Of a DNA stretch of 64,000 bases, positions 17,743 to 26,087 are shown piece by piece. The DNA lies in the NCBI RefSeq assembly GCF_018904615.1, contig NZ_JADCNH010000020.1, positions 1 to 64,000 of the forward strand. The letters run 5' to 3'. The notes under the pieces were generated by a model that was not told the origin of the DNA, searched no databases, and saw nothing but the letters and a program-made list of their open reading frames with translations. The stretch comes from Verticiella alkaliphila (GTDB lineage Bacteria > Pseudomonadota > Gammaproteobacteria > Burkholderiales > Burkholderiaceae_B). The position numbers were made by a program, and so were the translations under genes. Positions within the stretch are counted from its first letter, which is position 1; each line of letters begins with the position of its first letter.

Positions 17743-18978
17743 GCGTTTTCCTCCTGGAGATGACGCCACGCCCTGCGTCCAGAGCGCATCGTCGTGGGCG
17801 GGGTCGTCCGGCGTGTAGATGACGTGCACGATGCGCCCGTTGCGCACCCGGATGGATTGCATCCCGCTCGCCTCGCGTGCCGCCGCGCCTGTACCGACGC
17901 GAAACGTCATGCTCACGCGAGCCGTCTGCGTGACGGCGTCATACGCGGGGGCGCCAAAGGCACTCACCGCAAACGTGCCGCCCGAGTGCTCCATCAAGCG
18001 CGAGAAGAGGTCGATGAGCTGGCTGCGCTCCACGTAGTCACCCGCCACGGGGTGATTCCCGGGTTGCTCCCACCGCGCGTTCGACGCAAAAAGCGGGAAC
18101 AGCGTCTCGTAGGCCTGGTCCTTCATGGCCGCGAGGAACGTGCCGATGAGCGCCTCGCCGTCGGCGGCGCTCATCGGCACATCGGGCTCTTCCACCGTCT
18201 GGCGCTGGATGCTTGCCGGATCGATGACGAAGAAGGTCAGCACGCGCTGGGCCACGGCCTCGCGGTCGTTGTCCACGCAGATCATGTGGTAGCTGTTCTC
18301 CAGCACCTCGAGCTCGGCGCGCTGAAAGCGCTGCTTGAGGAACTGCGCCGAGCGCAGACTGGTGAGTTCATCCTCACGGGCGTGCACGATGAGCGCGGGG
18401 CAGGCGATCTCGTTCGCGCCGCGCATCACCCAGCGGCGCAGACGGTCTACCTGGCGCACGCAGGCAAGCGGCACCCAGCGATAGTGAAAGGCTTCGCCGC
18501 GTTCGAACTTTGCCTTGACGATGGCGCGCACGAGTTCGTTCTTGATGCCGAAGGGGTCTTCCTCCTCGACCTTCATGCGCGCGGGCACACCCGGGACGTA
18601 GTACAGCAGGTGGCGCAGCATCGTGTACCAGGGCGTGCTCCAGCCATCGATGTAGATGGGCGGAGCGAGCGTGACCAGATGCCCCTTGGTGTGCTTTTCG
18701 CGCCGGCACAGCTCGATCGCGAGCAGCGAACCCATGCACATGCCCATGACGTGCAGGGTCTCGTGCTGGTCCACCACCTCGCGATACTTGGCCGTGACGG
18801 CGGCGATCCAGTCCTCGGCCTTGATCGAGACAAGATCCTCGGGTTGGCCGCCGTGTCCGGGCAGGGTGAGCGAGTGGGTCTCGATGCCAGCCCGTTTCAG
18901 GATCTTGTGCATCGAGCCGAGGTCGTACTGGGTGCCCCCCAGTCCGTGAATGAGCAATGCGCCGGTGGCGGATGCCAT
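17437..18978 (-). CDS. Three-domain protein: alpha/beta hydrolase + NTF2-like + acyl-CoA-binding domain
   Basis: A 513-aa protein with three recognisable parts. Residues 1-255 form an alpha/beta hydrolase: oxyanion loop HGLGG (11-15), nucleophile elbow GMCMG with Cys81 where Ser is usual, acid Asp203 (or Glu202), His231. Residues about 268-395 resemble an NTF2/SnoaL-like domain. Residues 425-513 are a clear acyl-CoA-binding protein domain (YGLFKQGSEGD at 457-467, GRAKYDAWAALAG at 480-492). The context suggests acyl-CoA or thioester chemistry, but the substrate is unknown. At the junction to the ACBP part there is an in-frame ATG with a strong ribosome-binding site (separate entry). It starts 2 bases after the MASE1-PAS gene stop, so it is co-transcribed with it. 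Confidence 0.85.
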   Translation of the reverse strand: MASATGALLIHGLGGTQYDLGSMHKILKRAGIETHSLTLPGHGGQPEDLVSIKAEDWIAAVTAKYREVVDQHETLHVMGMCMGSLLAIELCRREKHTKGHLVTLAPPIYIDGWSTPWYTMLRHLLYYVPGVPARMKVEEEDPFGIKNELVRAIVKAKFERGEAFHYRWVPLACVRQVDRLRRWVMRGANEIACPALIVHAREDELTSLRSAQFLKQRFQRAELEVLENSYHMICVDNDREAVAQRVLTFFVIDPASIQRQTVEEPDVPMSAADGEALIGTFLAAMKDQAYETLFPLFASNARWEQPGNHPVAGDYVERSQLIDLFSRLMEHSGGTFAVSAFGAPAYDAVTQTARVSMTFRVGTGAAAREASGMQSIRVRNGRIVHVIYTPDDPAHDDALWTQGVASSPGGKRMQTHPISPEAAALPAAELPNAFTQATQDVKGLANRPGNQTLLQLYGLFKQGSEGDAGGDRPGFTDPIGRAKYDAWAALAGVSQDDAKRQYISLVQSLRAGE

Positions 18979-18980
18979 GA

Positions 18981-20267
18981 TCAGACCTGACGCTCGTGGC
19001 TGCCGATGCGGTAGAGACCGGCCACCACGGCCAGCTCGCCATCGGCGTCGGCGAGTGGCGATCCGATATCCGTCACGCTGCGCCAGCCCCCTTCGGCATG
19101 GGCGATGCGGTACTGGATGGAGCCCTGGTCAGCGGGCAGCGCGCTGGCGCGTGCCGTCCAGAAGACCTTCACGCGTTGACGATCCGCCGGATGCACGTGC
19201 GAGAGCAGGGCTTCCACGCTGTCGATCTGTTCGGGATTCATCCCGAACGCCGACTCGAGATCCCCGCCCCATTCCAGCAGGTTGCGGTAGGGATCGTAGC
19301 GGTACATGAGCTGGTTGCTGCCGGCCAGTGCGAGTTCGAAGCGGGCGCGCCACGCGGCGGCCTGCTCCAGGGCCAGCTCCCGCGTGCTGCGCAACGTGTT
19401 CAGCAGCATCATCAGTACCGCGATCGCGGCCAGATAGACCTGGGCCTCCAGGATCGATTCACCGCGTTGGCCGTCGAGCGAGGCGAAGGGGCCGTCGCCT
19501 TGCGAAGTCTGCAGCAGCACCTGCAGCGCGAGCGCGAGCACGGCCAGCGAGCCGCCACGCGGCCCCCAGATGAGCCCGACGACCACCACGAGCAGCATGG
19601 GCAGCCAGGTGAGGGCAAAGCCCACGCTGCCCGAGAAGCGGGTGGCCGTGTTCCCGTCGAACAGATAGAAGGAGCTCGCGAGCAAGGCGATGAAGGCCAG
19701 CAGCCCGACCTGGAAATCCCGGCGCGAGGGGCCGCCGCTGCGGCGTGGCCGAAACTGCGCCCAGCCCAGCACGAGCGGCGCGACGACGTGGATGCCGACG
19801 AAATCCGCGATGGCCCAGTGCAGGGCAGTCGCAGCGAAAGCCACCTGCTCCGCATAGGAGATCCAGGCGACGTCGACCACGGCATTGAGCACTGCGCCCG
19901 CCGCTGAGCCGGCCAGCAGCGCACCGACGAAGCCGATGCCACGCCGAGCCGGCGACAGCCGCTGCACGAGCCAGGCCGTGAGCACGGTGGTGCCGGTGGC
20001 CACGAGGGCCAGTACGAGCAGGGTCAGCCACATCTCGCCGCGCAATCCCCGCAGCAGCAGCTCCGCGATCAGGATGGCTGCGATGGTGTCCGGCCAGCGC
20101 TCACTGCGCACCAGGAGCAGCGCGGCCACGCCCAGGCCGGTCGGCAGCCACACATAGGACACACTGCTCAGCGGGTCATCCAGATGCCAGGAGACGAGCC
20201 CGAGCAGGAAGTACGGCACCAGCCACGCGGCGGCGGCGATGAGGCGCGAGGAGGGAGCAGAAGCCAT
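18981..20267 (-). CDS. MASE1-PAS membrane sensor-like protein without output domain
   Basis: A 428-aa membrane protein. Residues about 10-290 form eight or so hydrophobic helices with MASE1 features (VWLPTGLGVAALLL, the WAIADFVGIHVVAPL segment, FALTWLPMLLVVVVGLIWG), followed by a short linker and one PAS domain (about 305-428, with WRSVTDIGSPL at the end). MASE1 normally feeds a histidine kinase or GGDEF/EAL module; here the protein stops after PAS, so any signal must pass through a partner. It is followed 2 bases later by the hydrolase-ACBP gene, the only apparent candidate in the same transcript. Confidence 0.8.
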   Translation of the reverse strand: MASAPSSRLIAAAAWLVPYFLLGLVSWHLDDPLSSVSYVWLPTGLGVAALLLVRSERWPDTIAAILIAELLLRGLRGEMWLTLLVLALVATGTTVLTAWLVQRLSPARRGIGFVGALLAGSAAGAVLNAVVDVAWISYAEQVAFAATALHWAIADFVGIHVVAPLVLGWAQFRPRRSGGPSRRDFQVGLLAFIALLASSFYLFDGNTATRFSGSVGFALTWLPMLLVVVVGLIWGPRGGSLAVLALALQVLLQTSQGDGPFASLDGQRGESILEAQVYLAAIAVLMMLLNTLRSTRELALEQAAAWRARFELALAGSNQLMYRYDPYRNLLEWGGDLESAFGMNPEQIDSVEALLSHVHPADRQRVKVFWTARASALPADQGSIQYRIAHAEGGWRSVTDIGSPLADADGELAVVAGLYRIGSHERQV

Positions 20268-20371
20268 GGGTGTGTCCGTGAAAGCGCGGACGCCGCCCGG
20301 GTCGGGGGCGCATCGCCGGACTATACACTGCGTATCCAGTTGCTACGCCACCCTGTCAGGATGTCACTGTC

Positions 20372-21049
20372 CTAGCCTGAAGTGGTCGCCCCGGGCTCAC
20401 CGAGCGACGCGATCAGGTCCGCGTAGACCGTCCCGCCCACGGTGATGTGCTCGCGCATGGCCTGGTGGGCCGCGTCTTCATCGCCCGCCAGCACGGCCTG
20501 CAGCACGCGGGCATGCTCGGCGCACGAGACGGCGATGCGGCCCGGGTGGTCGAACGTGTTGCTGCGCAGGCTGCCCATGCGTCGGCGCATCGTCCGGATC
20601 TGCTCGGTCAGGATGTCGTTGCGGCTGCCCGCGTAGAGCACCGCATGGAAATGCGCATTGGCTTCCGCATAGTCCGTGCGCGAATCCGCGCGCACAGCGG
20701 CCTCGCCTTCGGCATAGGCGGCCGACAGCGCCTCGCGTTCCGCGATGCTCATGCGACGCGTGGCCAGCCGCGTGGCCAGCGCTTCCAGCTCGACCAGGAT
20801 CTCGGCCATCGCCACGTACTCCCGGGCCGAGGGCACGCGCACGACCGCCCCCTGGCGGGGGGCACGACGCACCAGCCCCGCATGGTCGAGCAGACGCAGC
20901 GCCTCTCGGGCGGGCGTGCGCGACACTGCGAAGCGTTCAGCGATCAATGCCTCATCCAGACGGCTGCCCGCCTTCAGACGCCCCTTGAGGATGTCCTGTT
21001 CGAGTTCGGCGAAGACTTTGTCGGCCAGGCTGCGGCGCGGAGAGCTCAT
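20372..21049 (-). CDS. GntR-family (FadR/FCD subgroup) transcriptional regulator
   Basis: DNA-binding regulator with an N-terminal winged helix (LADKVFAELEQDILKGRLKAG, then RFAVSRTPAREALRLLDHAGLV) and a C-terminal FCD all-helical ligand domain with the metal-binding His pattern (AHFHAVLYAGS, EHARVLQAV and MREHI). FCD regulators usually repress neighbouring catabolic genes and respond to organic acids or acyl-CoAs. Start: ATG 21049 directly precedes the winged helix; ATG 21082 (11 residues longer) is possible, and neither has a strong ribosome-binding site. It is divergent from the acid-uptake/CoA operon, with repeat half-sites in the shared region. Confidence 0.9.
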   Translation of the reverse strand: MSSPRRSLADKVFAELEQDILKGRLKAGSRLDEALIAERFAVSRTPAREALRLLDHAGLVRRAPRQGAVVRVPSAREYVAMAEILVELEALATRLATRRMSIAEREALSAAYAEGEAAVRADSRTDYAEANAHFHAVLYAGSRNDILTEQIRTMRRRMGSLRSNTFDHPGRIAVSCAEHARVLQAVLAGDEDAAHQAMREHITVGGTVYADLIASLGEPGATTSG

Positions 21050-21095
21050 GAGTGGGAAAGACGCGGCAATGAATGCATTCAAGGGCTTAGCAGTA

Positions 21096-21189
21096 TACGC
21101 AGCCGTCCGCCAGGCGGGCCGCGCCGGTTTGCGTATGACCTGGGCGGAGGAATGTACGCATTGACAGTCAATTTGAGCACAGATAGAGT
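21096..21189 (+). promoter_or_regulatory. Promoter of the acid-uptake/CoA operon with candidate GntR half-sites
   Basis: TTGACA at 21161-21166 and TAGAGT at 21184-21189 (4 of 6 to the -10 consensus) are separated by 17 bases. Half-sites TACGCA (21096-21101), TGCGTA (21130-21135) and TACGCA (21155-21160) lie upstream, the last abutting the -35; the latter two form a dyad. Placement suggests repression by the divergent GntR protein. The region from 21160 is unusually A+T-rich for this window. Confidence 0.5.
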
Positions 21190-21254
21190 TTATAAAAATA
21201 CATAAAGTTGATTTGGGAATTCCTTATCGCTGGATTTGAATTCAGGAGGTGCGC

Positions 21255-22091
21255 GTGGAGACGACGACACAGGCAGGTCCGCAGGCTGACACCGACGCCG
21301 GAACGAACCCGGTACTCACGATCGACGGCGCATGCGCCACCATCCGGTTGAACCGGCCGCGACATCTGAATCGCATCGATCCCACCGACGTGCCGGTCCT
21401 GACGGAGCAGCTCGCCCGCATCGCGGACGATCCGGCGATCCGCGTTCTGGTGCTCACTGGCACGGGGCGGGTCTTCAGTTCCGGGTACCACCTGGGCGAT
21501 CTGGCCCGGCAGCGCAGCGAAGTCGATGACACTGCGCCGCCCCCACCGCCGTCGAACGAACCCAGCCCCTTCGATGCGCTGCTCGCAGCCCTCGAGAACG
21601 TGCGCGTGCCCACCATCTGCCGCCTGAATGGTCCGGTGTATGGCGGCGCCACCGATCTGGCCCTGTGCTGCGACTTTCGCATTGGCGAGGAAAGCTGCGA
21701 GATGTTCATGCCGGCCGCACGCCTGGGGCTGCACTACTACCGCAGCGGCATCGTGCGCTACACCTCGCGCCTGGGCGTGAACGCGGCCAAGAAGCTGTTT
21801 CTCACCGCGCAGACGATCAAGGCGCCCGAGATGTTGCGTGTGGGCTATCTCACGGAAGTGGTGCCCGTTGGCGGCCTGGACGCCGAAGTCTCTCGCCTGA
21901 CGGAGGTGCTCGCCGCGCAGGCGCCGCTGGCCGTGGCCGGCATGAAGACGGCCATCAACGAGCTCGCCCGGGGCGAGTTCGATGCGGCCGGCTGCGATGC
22001 GCGGCATGTCGCCAGCACGCGCTCCGAAGACATCCGAGAAGGCGTCACCGCCTGGCACGAGAAGCGCAAGCCCGTATTCCAGGGCCGTTGA
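21255..22091 (+). CDS. Enoyl-CoA hydratase/isomerase family protein
   Basis: Crotonase-fold protein of 278 aa acting on a CoA thioester. Family features are the NRPRHLNRID segment, oxyanion-hole strand VLVLTGTGRVFSSGYHLGDL and RLNGPVYGGATDLALCCDFRIG, and the C-terminal EKRKPVFQG end. A Pro-rich insert (about residues 95-107) interrupts the loop after the first oxyanion strand. The expected catalytic Glu positions are not clearly conserved, so hydratase versus isomerase/other chemistry is open. The GTG at 21255 is chosen because AGGAGG lies five bases upstream; the GTG at 21249 overlaps that site. First gene of the operon running to 28294. Confidence 0.85.
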   Translation: METTTQAGPQADTDAGTNPVLTIDGACATIRLNRPRHLNRIDPTDVPVLTEQLARIADDPAIRVLVLTGTGRVFSSGYHLGDLARQRSEVDDTAPPPPPSNEPSPFDALLAALENVRVPTICRLNGPVYGGATDLALCCDFRIGEESCEMFMPAARLGLHYYRSGIVRYTSRLGVNAAKKLFLTAQTIKAPEMLRVGYLTEVVPVGGLDAEVSRLTEVLAAQAPLAVAGMKTAINELARGEFDAAGCDARHVASTRSEDIREGVTAWHEKRKPVFQGR

Positions 22092-22152
22092 GCCTACCCG
22101 GCAAAGACGGCCGTCAGATGCCGTCGCCACACCAACGAGAGTGGAGACAACC

Positions 22153-23199
22153 ATGGGAATTTCCCGTCGGCATTTCAATGCGGCGCTCGGTGCGTCGATC
22201 GCGCTGCCTGCCTTTTTTGCCCGGGCGGCTACGGACGAGGCGCACCTGAAGACCCTGCACGCGGCCGCGCAAAAGGAGGGCGAGCTCACCTGGTACGTGG
22301 CCCACACCACGTCCGAGGTGGCCGAGCGCATGAGCCAGCGCTTCACGCAGCGCTACCCGGGGGTGCGCGTGAACGTGGTGCGCACCACGGCCCAGGTGGC
22401 CTACCAGCGGCTGAACCAGGACATGAAGGCCGGCGTGGCGAACTGTGACGTGTTCGCCTCGACCGATCTCGGTCACTTCGTCGACCTCAAGCAGCGCAAG
22501 GCGCTGATGCCGTACCGGCCGCAATCGGCCGACCTGCTGGACAAGCGCTTTCAGAACATCGATCCCGATGCCGCCTACAACGTCACGGGCTCCAACCTCA
22601 TCAGCATGCTCTACAACACGGCCCGTGTCCCGGCCGAGAAGGCGCCGCGCAGCTGGAAGGCGCTGACTGACCCTGCCTGGAAGGGGCAGCTCTCGGTAGG
22701 GCACCCGGGCTTCAGTGGCTTTGTGGGCACATGGCTGGTGCAGATGGTGGAACTCTATGGCGAGGACTTCATCGAGGCCCTGGCCGCGAACCAGCCCCAA
22801 GTTGGCCGTTCCATCATCGACACGGTCACCACGGTGATCTCCGGCGAGCGCGTGGCGTCGGCCGGGCCCGTGTCGCTCGCCCTCATGCAGAAATCCCGGG
22901 GCAACCCGATCGATGTGTCCTATGTGGACGAGGGCTGCGTGCTGATGGTCCTGCCCTCGGCCATCATGGCCAACACCCAGCGGCCCAATGCGGCCAAGCT
23001 CTGGATGGAGTGGGCCGTGAGCGAGGACACCGCGCGGATCTCCGCGGAGGAGTTCAACTCACCCGTGCTGGCGGGCTTCCCGCCCCGCGAGGGCGTGCGT
23101 CCGCTCGCTGAGATCAAGACGATCCAGCCGACGGTCAAGCAGATTATCGAGGGCGTGCCCGAGCTCACCGAGGTCTGGCGCGACGCCTTCGGCGTCTGA
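22153..23199 (+). CDS. ABC transporter periplasmic substrate-binding protein
   Basis: Type-2 periplasmic binding protein (Fbp/PotD-like cluster), 348 aa. The N-terminus has a twin-Arg-like start (ISRRHFNAALGA) and a signal cleaved near ARAA. Typical segments are EGELTWYVAHT, CDVFASTDLGHF, PRSWKALTDPAWKGQLSVG and the C-terminal hinge. The Tyr-Tyr pair used by ferric-binding proteins is not seen, so an organic acid is likelier than iron given the CoA enzymes around it. Ribosome-binding site GGAGA precedes ATG 22153. A strong stem-loop follows immediately after the stop. Confidence 0.85.
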   Translation: MGISRRHFNAALGASIALPAFFARAATDEAHLKTLHAAAQKEGELTWYVAHTTSEVAERMSQRFTQRYPGVRVNVVRTTAQVAYQRLNQDMKAGVANCDVFASTDLGHFVDLKQRKALMPYRPQSADLLDKRFQNIDPDAAYNVTGSNLISMLYNTARVPAEKAPRSWKALTDPAWKGQLSVGHPGFSGFVGTWLVQMVELYGEDFIEALAANQPQVGRSIIDTVTTVISGERVASAGPVSLALMQKSRGNPIDVSYVDEGCVLMVLPSAIMANTQRPNAAKLWMEWAVSEDTARISAEEFNSPVLAGFPPREGVRPLAEIKTIQPTVKQIIEGVPELTEVWRDAFGV

Positions 23200-23202
23200 G
23201 CA

Positions 23203-23233
23203 GGACGGCCGGCGCGGCGCGCCGGCCGCGTCC
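23203..23233 (+). other. Intercistronic stem-loop after the binding-protein gene
   Basis: Core inverted repeat 23208-23215 / 23219-23226 with a GGC loop, extended by flanking pairs to 23203-23233 with a small bulge. It starts 4 bases after the binding-protein stop and lies before the permease gene. No U-run follows, so it is likelier an mRNA-stabilising or partial-attenuation element than a full terminator. Confidence 0.6.
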
Positions 23234-23267
23234 CCGGGGCATTGCCCCTCCTCCCGGAACCCTCATC

Positions 23268-24965
23268 ATGGCCCTTGCTTCGCAGGGTCCTGGCGCGCGA
23301 CGCCTGGACCCGACGCTCGTCGTCTTCTCGCTGCTCATCCTGGTGCTGGTGTTCCTGGTCGCCAATCCCGTGCTGCGCCTCGTCTACGAGAGCCTGCGCG
23401 GTGACGAGGGCGGCCTCACCCTGTCGAACTACGCCAGCGCCTTCGGCCGCTCGCGCTACGTCACGGCGCTCTGGAACACGCTCTATCTTGGCATCACGGC
23501 CACGGCCTTCAGCCTGATCCTGGCGCTGCCCCTGGCCTGGGGCGTCTCGCGCACCAATCTGCCCGGAAAGGGCTGGTTCCACCTGGGCGTACTCGCTGCT
23601 TTCATCACGCCGCCGTTCCTGGGCGCCATCGCCTGGATCCTGCTGGCCGGCCCCAACGCGGGCTGGCTCAATCGCGGGTGGGTAGCGATCTTCGGTGGCG
23701 ATGGCCCCTTCAATATCTTCAGCTTCTGGGGCGTGGCCGTGGTGGTGGCGCTGTATGCCTTTCCGCTCGTCTACATCTTTGCCAAGTCCGCCCTGGATCT
23801 CATCTCCACGGAGCTGGAGGATGCAGCTTCCATCCATGGCGCGGGCAAACTCGCCACGTTGCGCCGCGTCACCTTGCCGCTCATCCTGCCGGCCGTGTGC
23901 GGGGCGGCCATCCTCGTGTTCCTGGAGGCCATCGCGCTGTATGGCACGCCGGTGCTGCTGGCGATTCCGGCTGGCCTGAACCTGGCCACTACGCAGATGG
24001 CGGCATTCTTCGAATACCCCGTGCGCGTGGACGTGGCCGCGGCCTACGCCATGCCCATGCTCGCCACCACGGTGGTGCTGCTGGCCGTGCAGAAGCTGTT
24101 GCTCTCGCGCAAGGGGTACGTGTCGGTCTCTGGCAAGGGCGGCGAGCGCCGGCCGCAGGATATCGGCGGCTGGAAGTGGGTGCTCTTCGCCTACGCGTTC
24201 TTCGTGATGCTGCTCACCGTGATCATGCCGCTGGTGATGCTGCTCGGCGCCTCCTTCAGCCGCGCCTGGGGGCGCGGTATCGCGGCCGACAACTTCACGC
24301 TCGCCAACTTTCGCCACATCTTTCTGGAGCAGGCCACGGTACGCGACACCATCGTCAACACGCTGATGTACTCGGCGGCTGCGGCGGCGATCTGCGTGGT
24401 CATCGGGCTGGCCGTGGCCTACGTCACGCAACGGCGTGTGCTGCCGTTCCCCGGCGTGATCCAGTTCCTCGCGCTCGCGCCCTTCGCGGTGCCTGGCATC
24501 GTGCTGGCCGTGGCCTTCTACGCCGCGTATGGCGGGCCGCCCCTGTCGCTCTATGGCACTGGGCTCATCATCGTCATCGCCTTCGTCACGCGCTTTCTGC
24601 CGATCAGCGCCACGGCGGCCACGGCGGCGGTGAAGTCGCTCAATCCCGAGCTGGAGGAGGCCGTGCGCATCCTGGGCGGCTCGCGCCGCATGGCCATCAC
24701 GCGGGTCGTCGTGCCGCTGTTGCGCAAGACGCTCCTCGGTGCCTTCATCCTCGTCTTCGTCATCGCCACGCGCGAGCTGTCCACCGCGGTGTTCCTGACC
24801 GGTCCCAACACCCGCGTCATGTCCGTGCTCATCCTGGATCTGTCCGAACAAGGCAGTTACGAGGTGCTGGCTGCCGTGGGCATCGTCGTGCTGGCCGTCA
24901 CCACGTTCGTGGTCGCCGTGGGCGCCAAGTTCGTCGGCCGCGACTTCATGCTGCGTCGTCACTAG
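23268..24965 (+). CDS. ABC transporter permease (duplicated, FbpB-type)
   Basis: Inner-membrane permease of 565 aa with two fused permease halves, as in FbpB/SfuB iron-type transporters: about twelve hydrophobic helices and an EAA loop in each half (ELEDAASIHGAG around residue 184, ELEEAVRILGGS around residue 462), the contact sites for the ATPase. Together with the preceding binding protein and following ATPase it makes a complete importer. ATG 23268 is preceded by only a weak GGA. The next gene follows after 8 bases. Confidence 0.9.
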   Translation: MALASQGPGARRLDPTLVVFSLLILVLVFLVANPVLRLVYESLRGDEGGLTLSNYASAFGRSRYVTALWNTLYLGITATAFSLILALPLAWGVSRTNLPGKGWFHLGVLAAFITPPFLGAIAWILLAGPNAGWLNRGWVAIFGGDGPFNIFSFWGVAVVVALYAFPLVYIFAKSALDLISTELEDAASIHGAGKLATLRRVTLPLILPAVCGAAILVFLEAIALYGTPVLLAIPAGLNLATTQMAAFFEYPVRVDVAAAYAMPMLATTVVLLAVQKLLLSRKGYVSVSGKGGERRPQDIGGWKWVLFAYAFFVMLLTVIMPLVMLLGASFSRAWGRGIAADNFTLANFRHIFLEQATVRDTIVNTLMYSAAAAAICVVIGLAVAYVTQRRVLPFPGVIQFLALAPFAVPGIVLAVAFYAAYGGPPLSLYGTGLIIVIAFVTRFLPISATAATAAVKSLNPELEEAVRILGGSRRMAITRVVVPLLRKTLLGAFILVFVIATRELSTAVFLTGPNTRVMSVLILDLSEQGSYEVLAAVGIVVLAVTTFVVAVGAKFVGRDFMLRRH

Positions 24966-24973
24966 GAGTTCCC

Positions 24974-26038
24974 ATGTCCACACTTGTCCTGCAGGACCTG
25001 AGCAAGCACTACGGCAAGACGCCCGTGGTGAACCAGCTGAGCCTGGATCTTCGCGAGGGAGAGTTCGTCTCGCTGCTGGGCCCGTCGGGCTGCGGCAAGA
25101 CCACGACGCTGCGCATGATCGCCGGCTTCATCGAGCCCACGGGCGGGCGGATCCTGATGAATGGCGCCGAGCTGTCCTCGCCGGCGGGCAGCGTGCCGCC
25201 CGAGCGGCGCGGGATGTCGATGATCTTCCAGAGCTATGCGATCTGGCCCAACATGACCGTGGGCGAGAACGTGGCCTTCGGGCTCACGGTGCGCAAGCTG
25301 CCCACGGCCGAGGTGCGCGAGCGTACGCGGCACATCCTGAAGGTGGTGCATCTGGACCACCTGATCGACCGGTATCCGGCCGAGCTCTCGGGCGGGCAGC
25401 AGCAGCGCGTGGCGCTCGCGCGCGCCATCGTGATCCGTCCGCAGGTGCTGCTGCTCGACGAACCCCTGTCGAATCTGGATGCCAATCTGCGCGAGGAGAT
25501 GCGCAATGAGATCCGGCGGCTGCACGACGAGTTCGGCATGACCACCGTGTACGTGACGCATGACCAGTCCGAGGCGATGGCCATCTCGGATCGCATCGCC
25601 GTGATGAGCGCGGGCAACCTGGAGCAGGTCGATTCCCCGTGGGCGCTGTACAACCGGCCGCGCACGCGCTTCGTGGCGTCCTTCATCGGCCGCACGAATC
25701 TGGTGGACGGCGTGGTGCGCGGCGAGCACATCGAGTGCGAAGGCTTCTCGCTCGCCAACGGCGCGGGCGGCCCGGCCCATGCCGCGGGCGCGCCGGTGCA
25801 GGTGTCCATCCGCCCACAGGCGCTCGCCCTGCACGCGCAGCCGCCGGCGGGGGCGCGTGCCACTGAGGTCACCATCCAGCAGCGGATCTACCTCGGTGAA
25901 CACTGGGATTACCTCATCCAGCCGGCCGCCGGTGGCACGCCGCTGCGCGTGGCTGCACCCCCCGCCACGGCATTCGAGCGCGGCAGCACCGCGTGGATGA
26001 CGCTGAACCCGGATGGCGTGGCCGTGCTGCCCGCCTGA
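24974..26038 (+). CDS. ABC transporter ATP-binding protein
   Basis: ATPase of the importer, 354 aa. Walker A GPSGCGKTTT, Q-loop FQSYAIWPNM, signature LSGGQQQR, Walker B VLLLDEPLSNLD and switch His in YVTHDQ are all intact. The C-terminal about 110 residues form a TOBE/OB extension, as in PotA/FbpC-type proteins. AGGAG five bases upstream supports ATG 24974; the longer open frame upstream is a shadow of the permease gene. Completes the three-gene ABC system between the enoyl-CoA hydratase and the CoA-transferase. Confidence 0.93.
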   Translation: MSTLVLQDLSKHYGKTPVVNQLSLDLREGEFVSLLGPSGCGKTTTLRMIAGFIEPTGGRILMNGAELSSPAGSVPPERRGMSMIFQSYAIWPNMTVGENVAFGLTVRKLPTAEVRERTRHILKVVHLDHLIDRYPAELSGGQQQRVALARAIVIRPQVLLLDEPLSNLDANLREEMRNEIRRLHDEFGMTTVYVTHDQSEAMAISDRIAVMSAGNLEQVDSPWALYNRPRTRFVASFIGRTNLVDGVVRGEHIECEGFSLANGAGGPAHAAGAPVQVSIRPQALALHAQPPAGARATEVTIQQRIYLGEHWDYLIQPAAGGTPLRVAAPPATAFERGSTAWMTLNPDGVAVLPA

Positions 26039-26087
26039 TCTGTCTGGTGATGACACGACGCCACAGGCGTCACAGCAAGGAGACGTC

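Noticed and set aside
22920-24983. 687-codon open frame antisense to the ABC permease
   Set aside because: The translation is rich in His/Gln/Arg/Asp repeats typical of antisense shadows of G+C-rich membrane genes; the permease on the other strand has clear family motifs.
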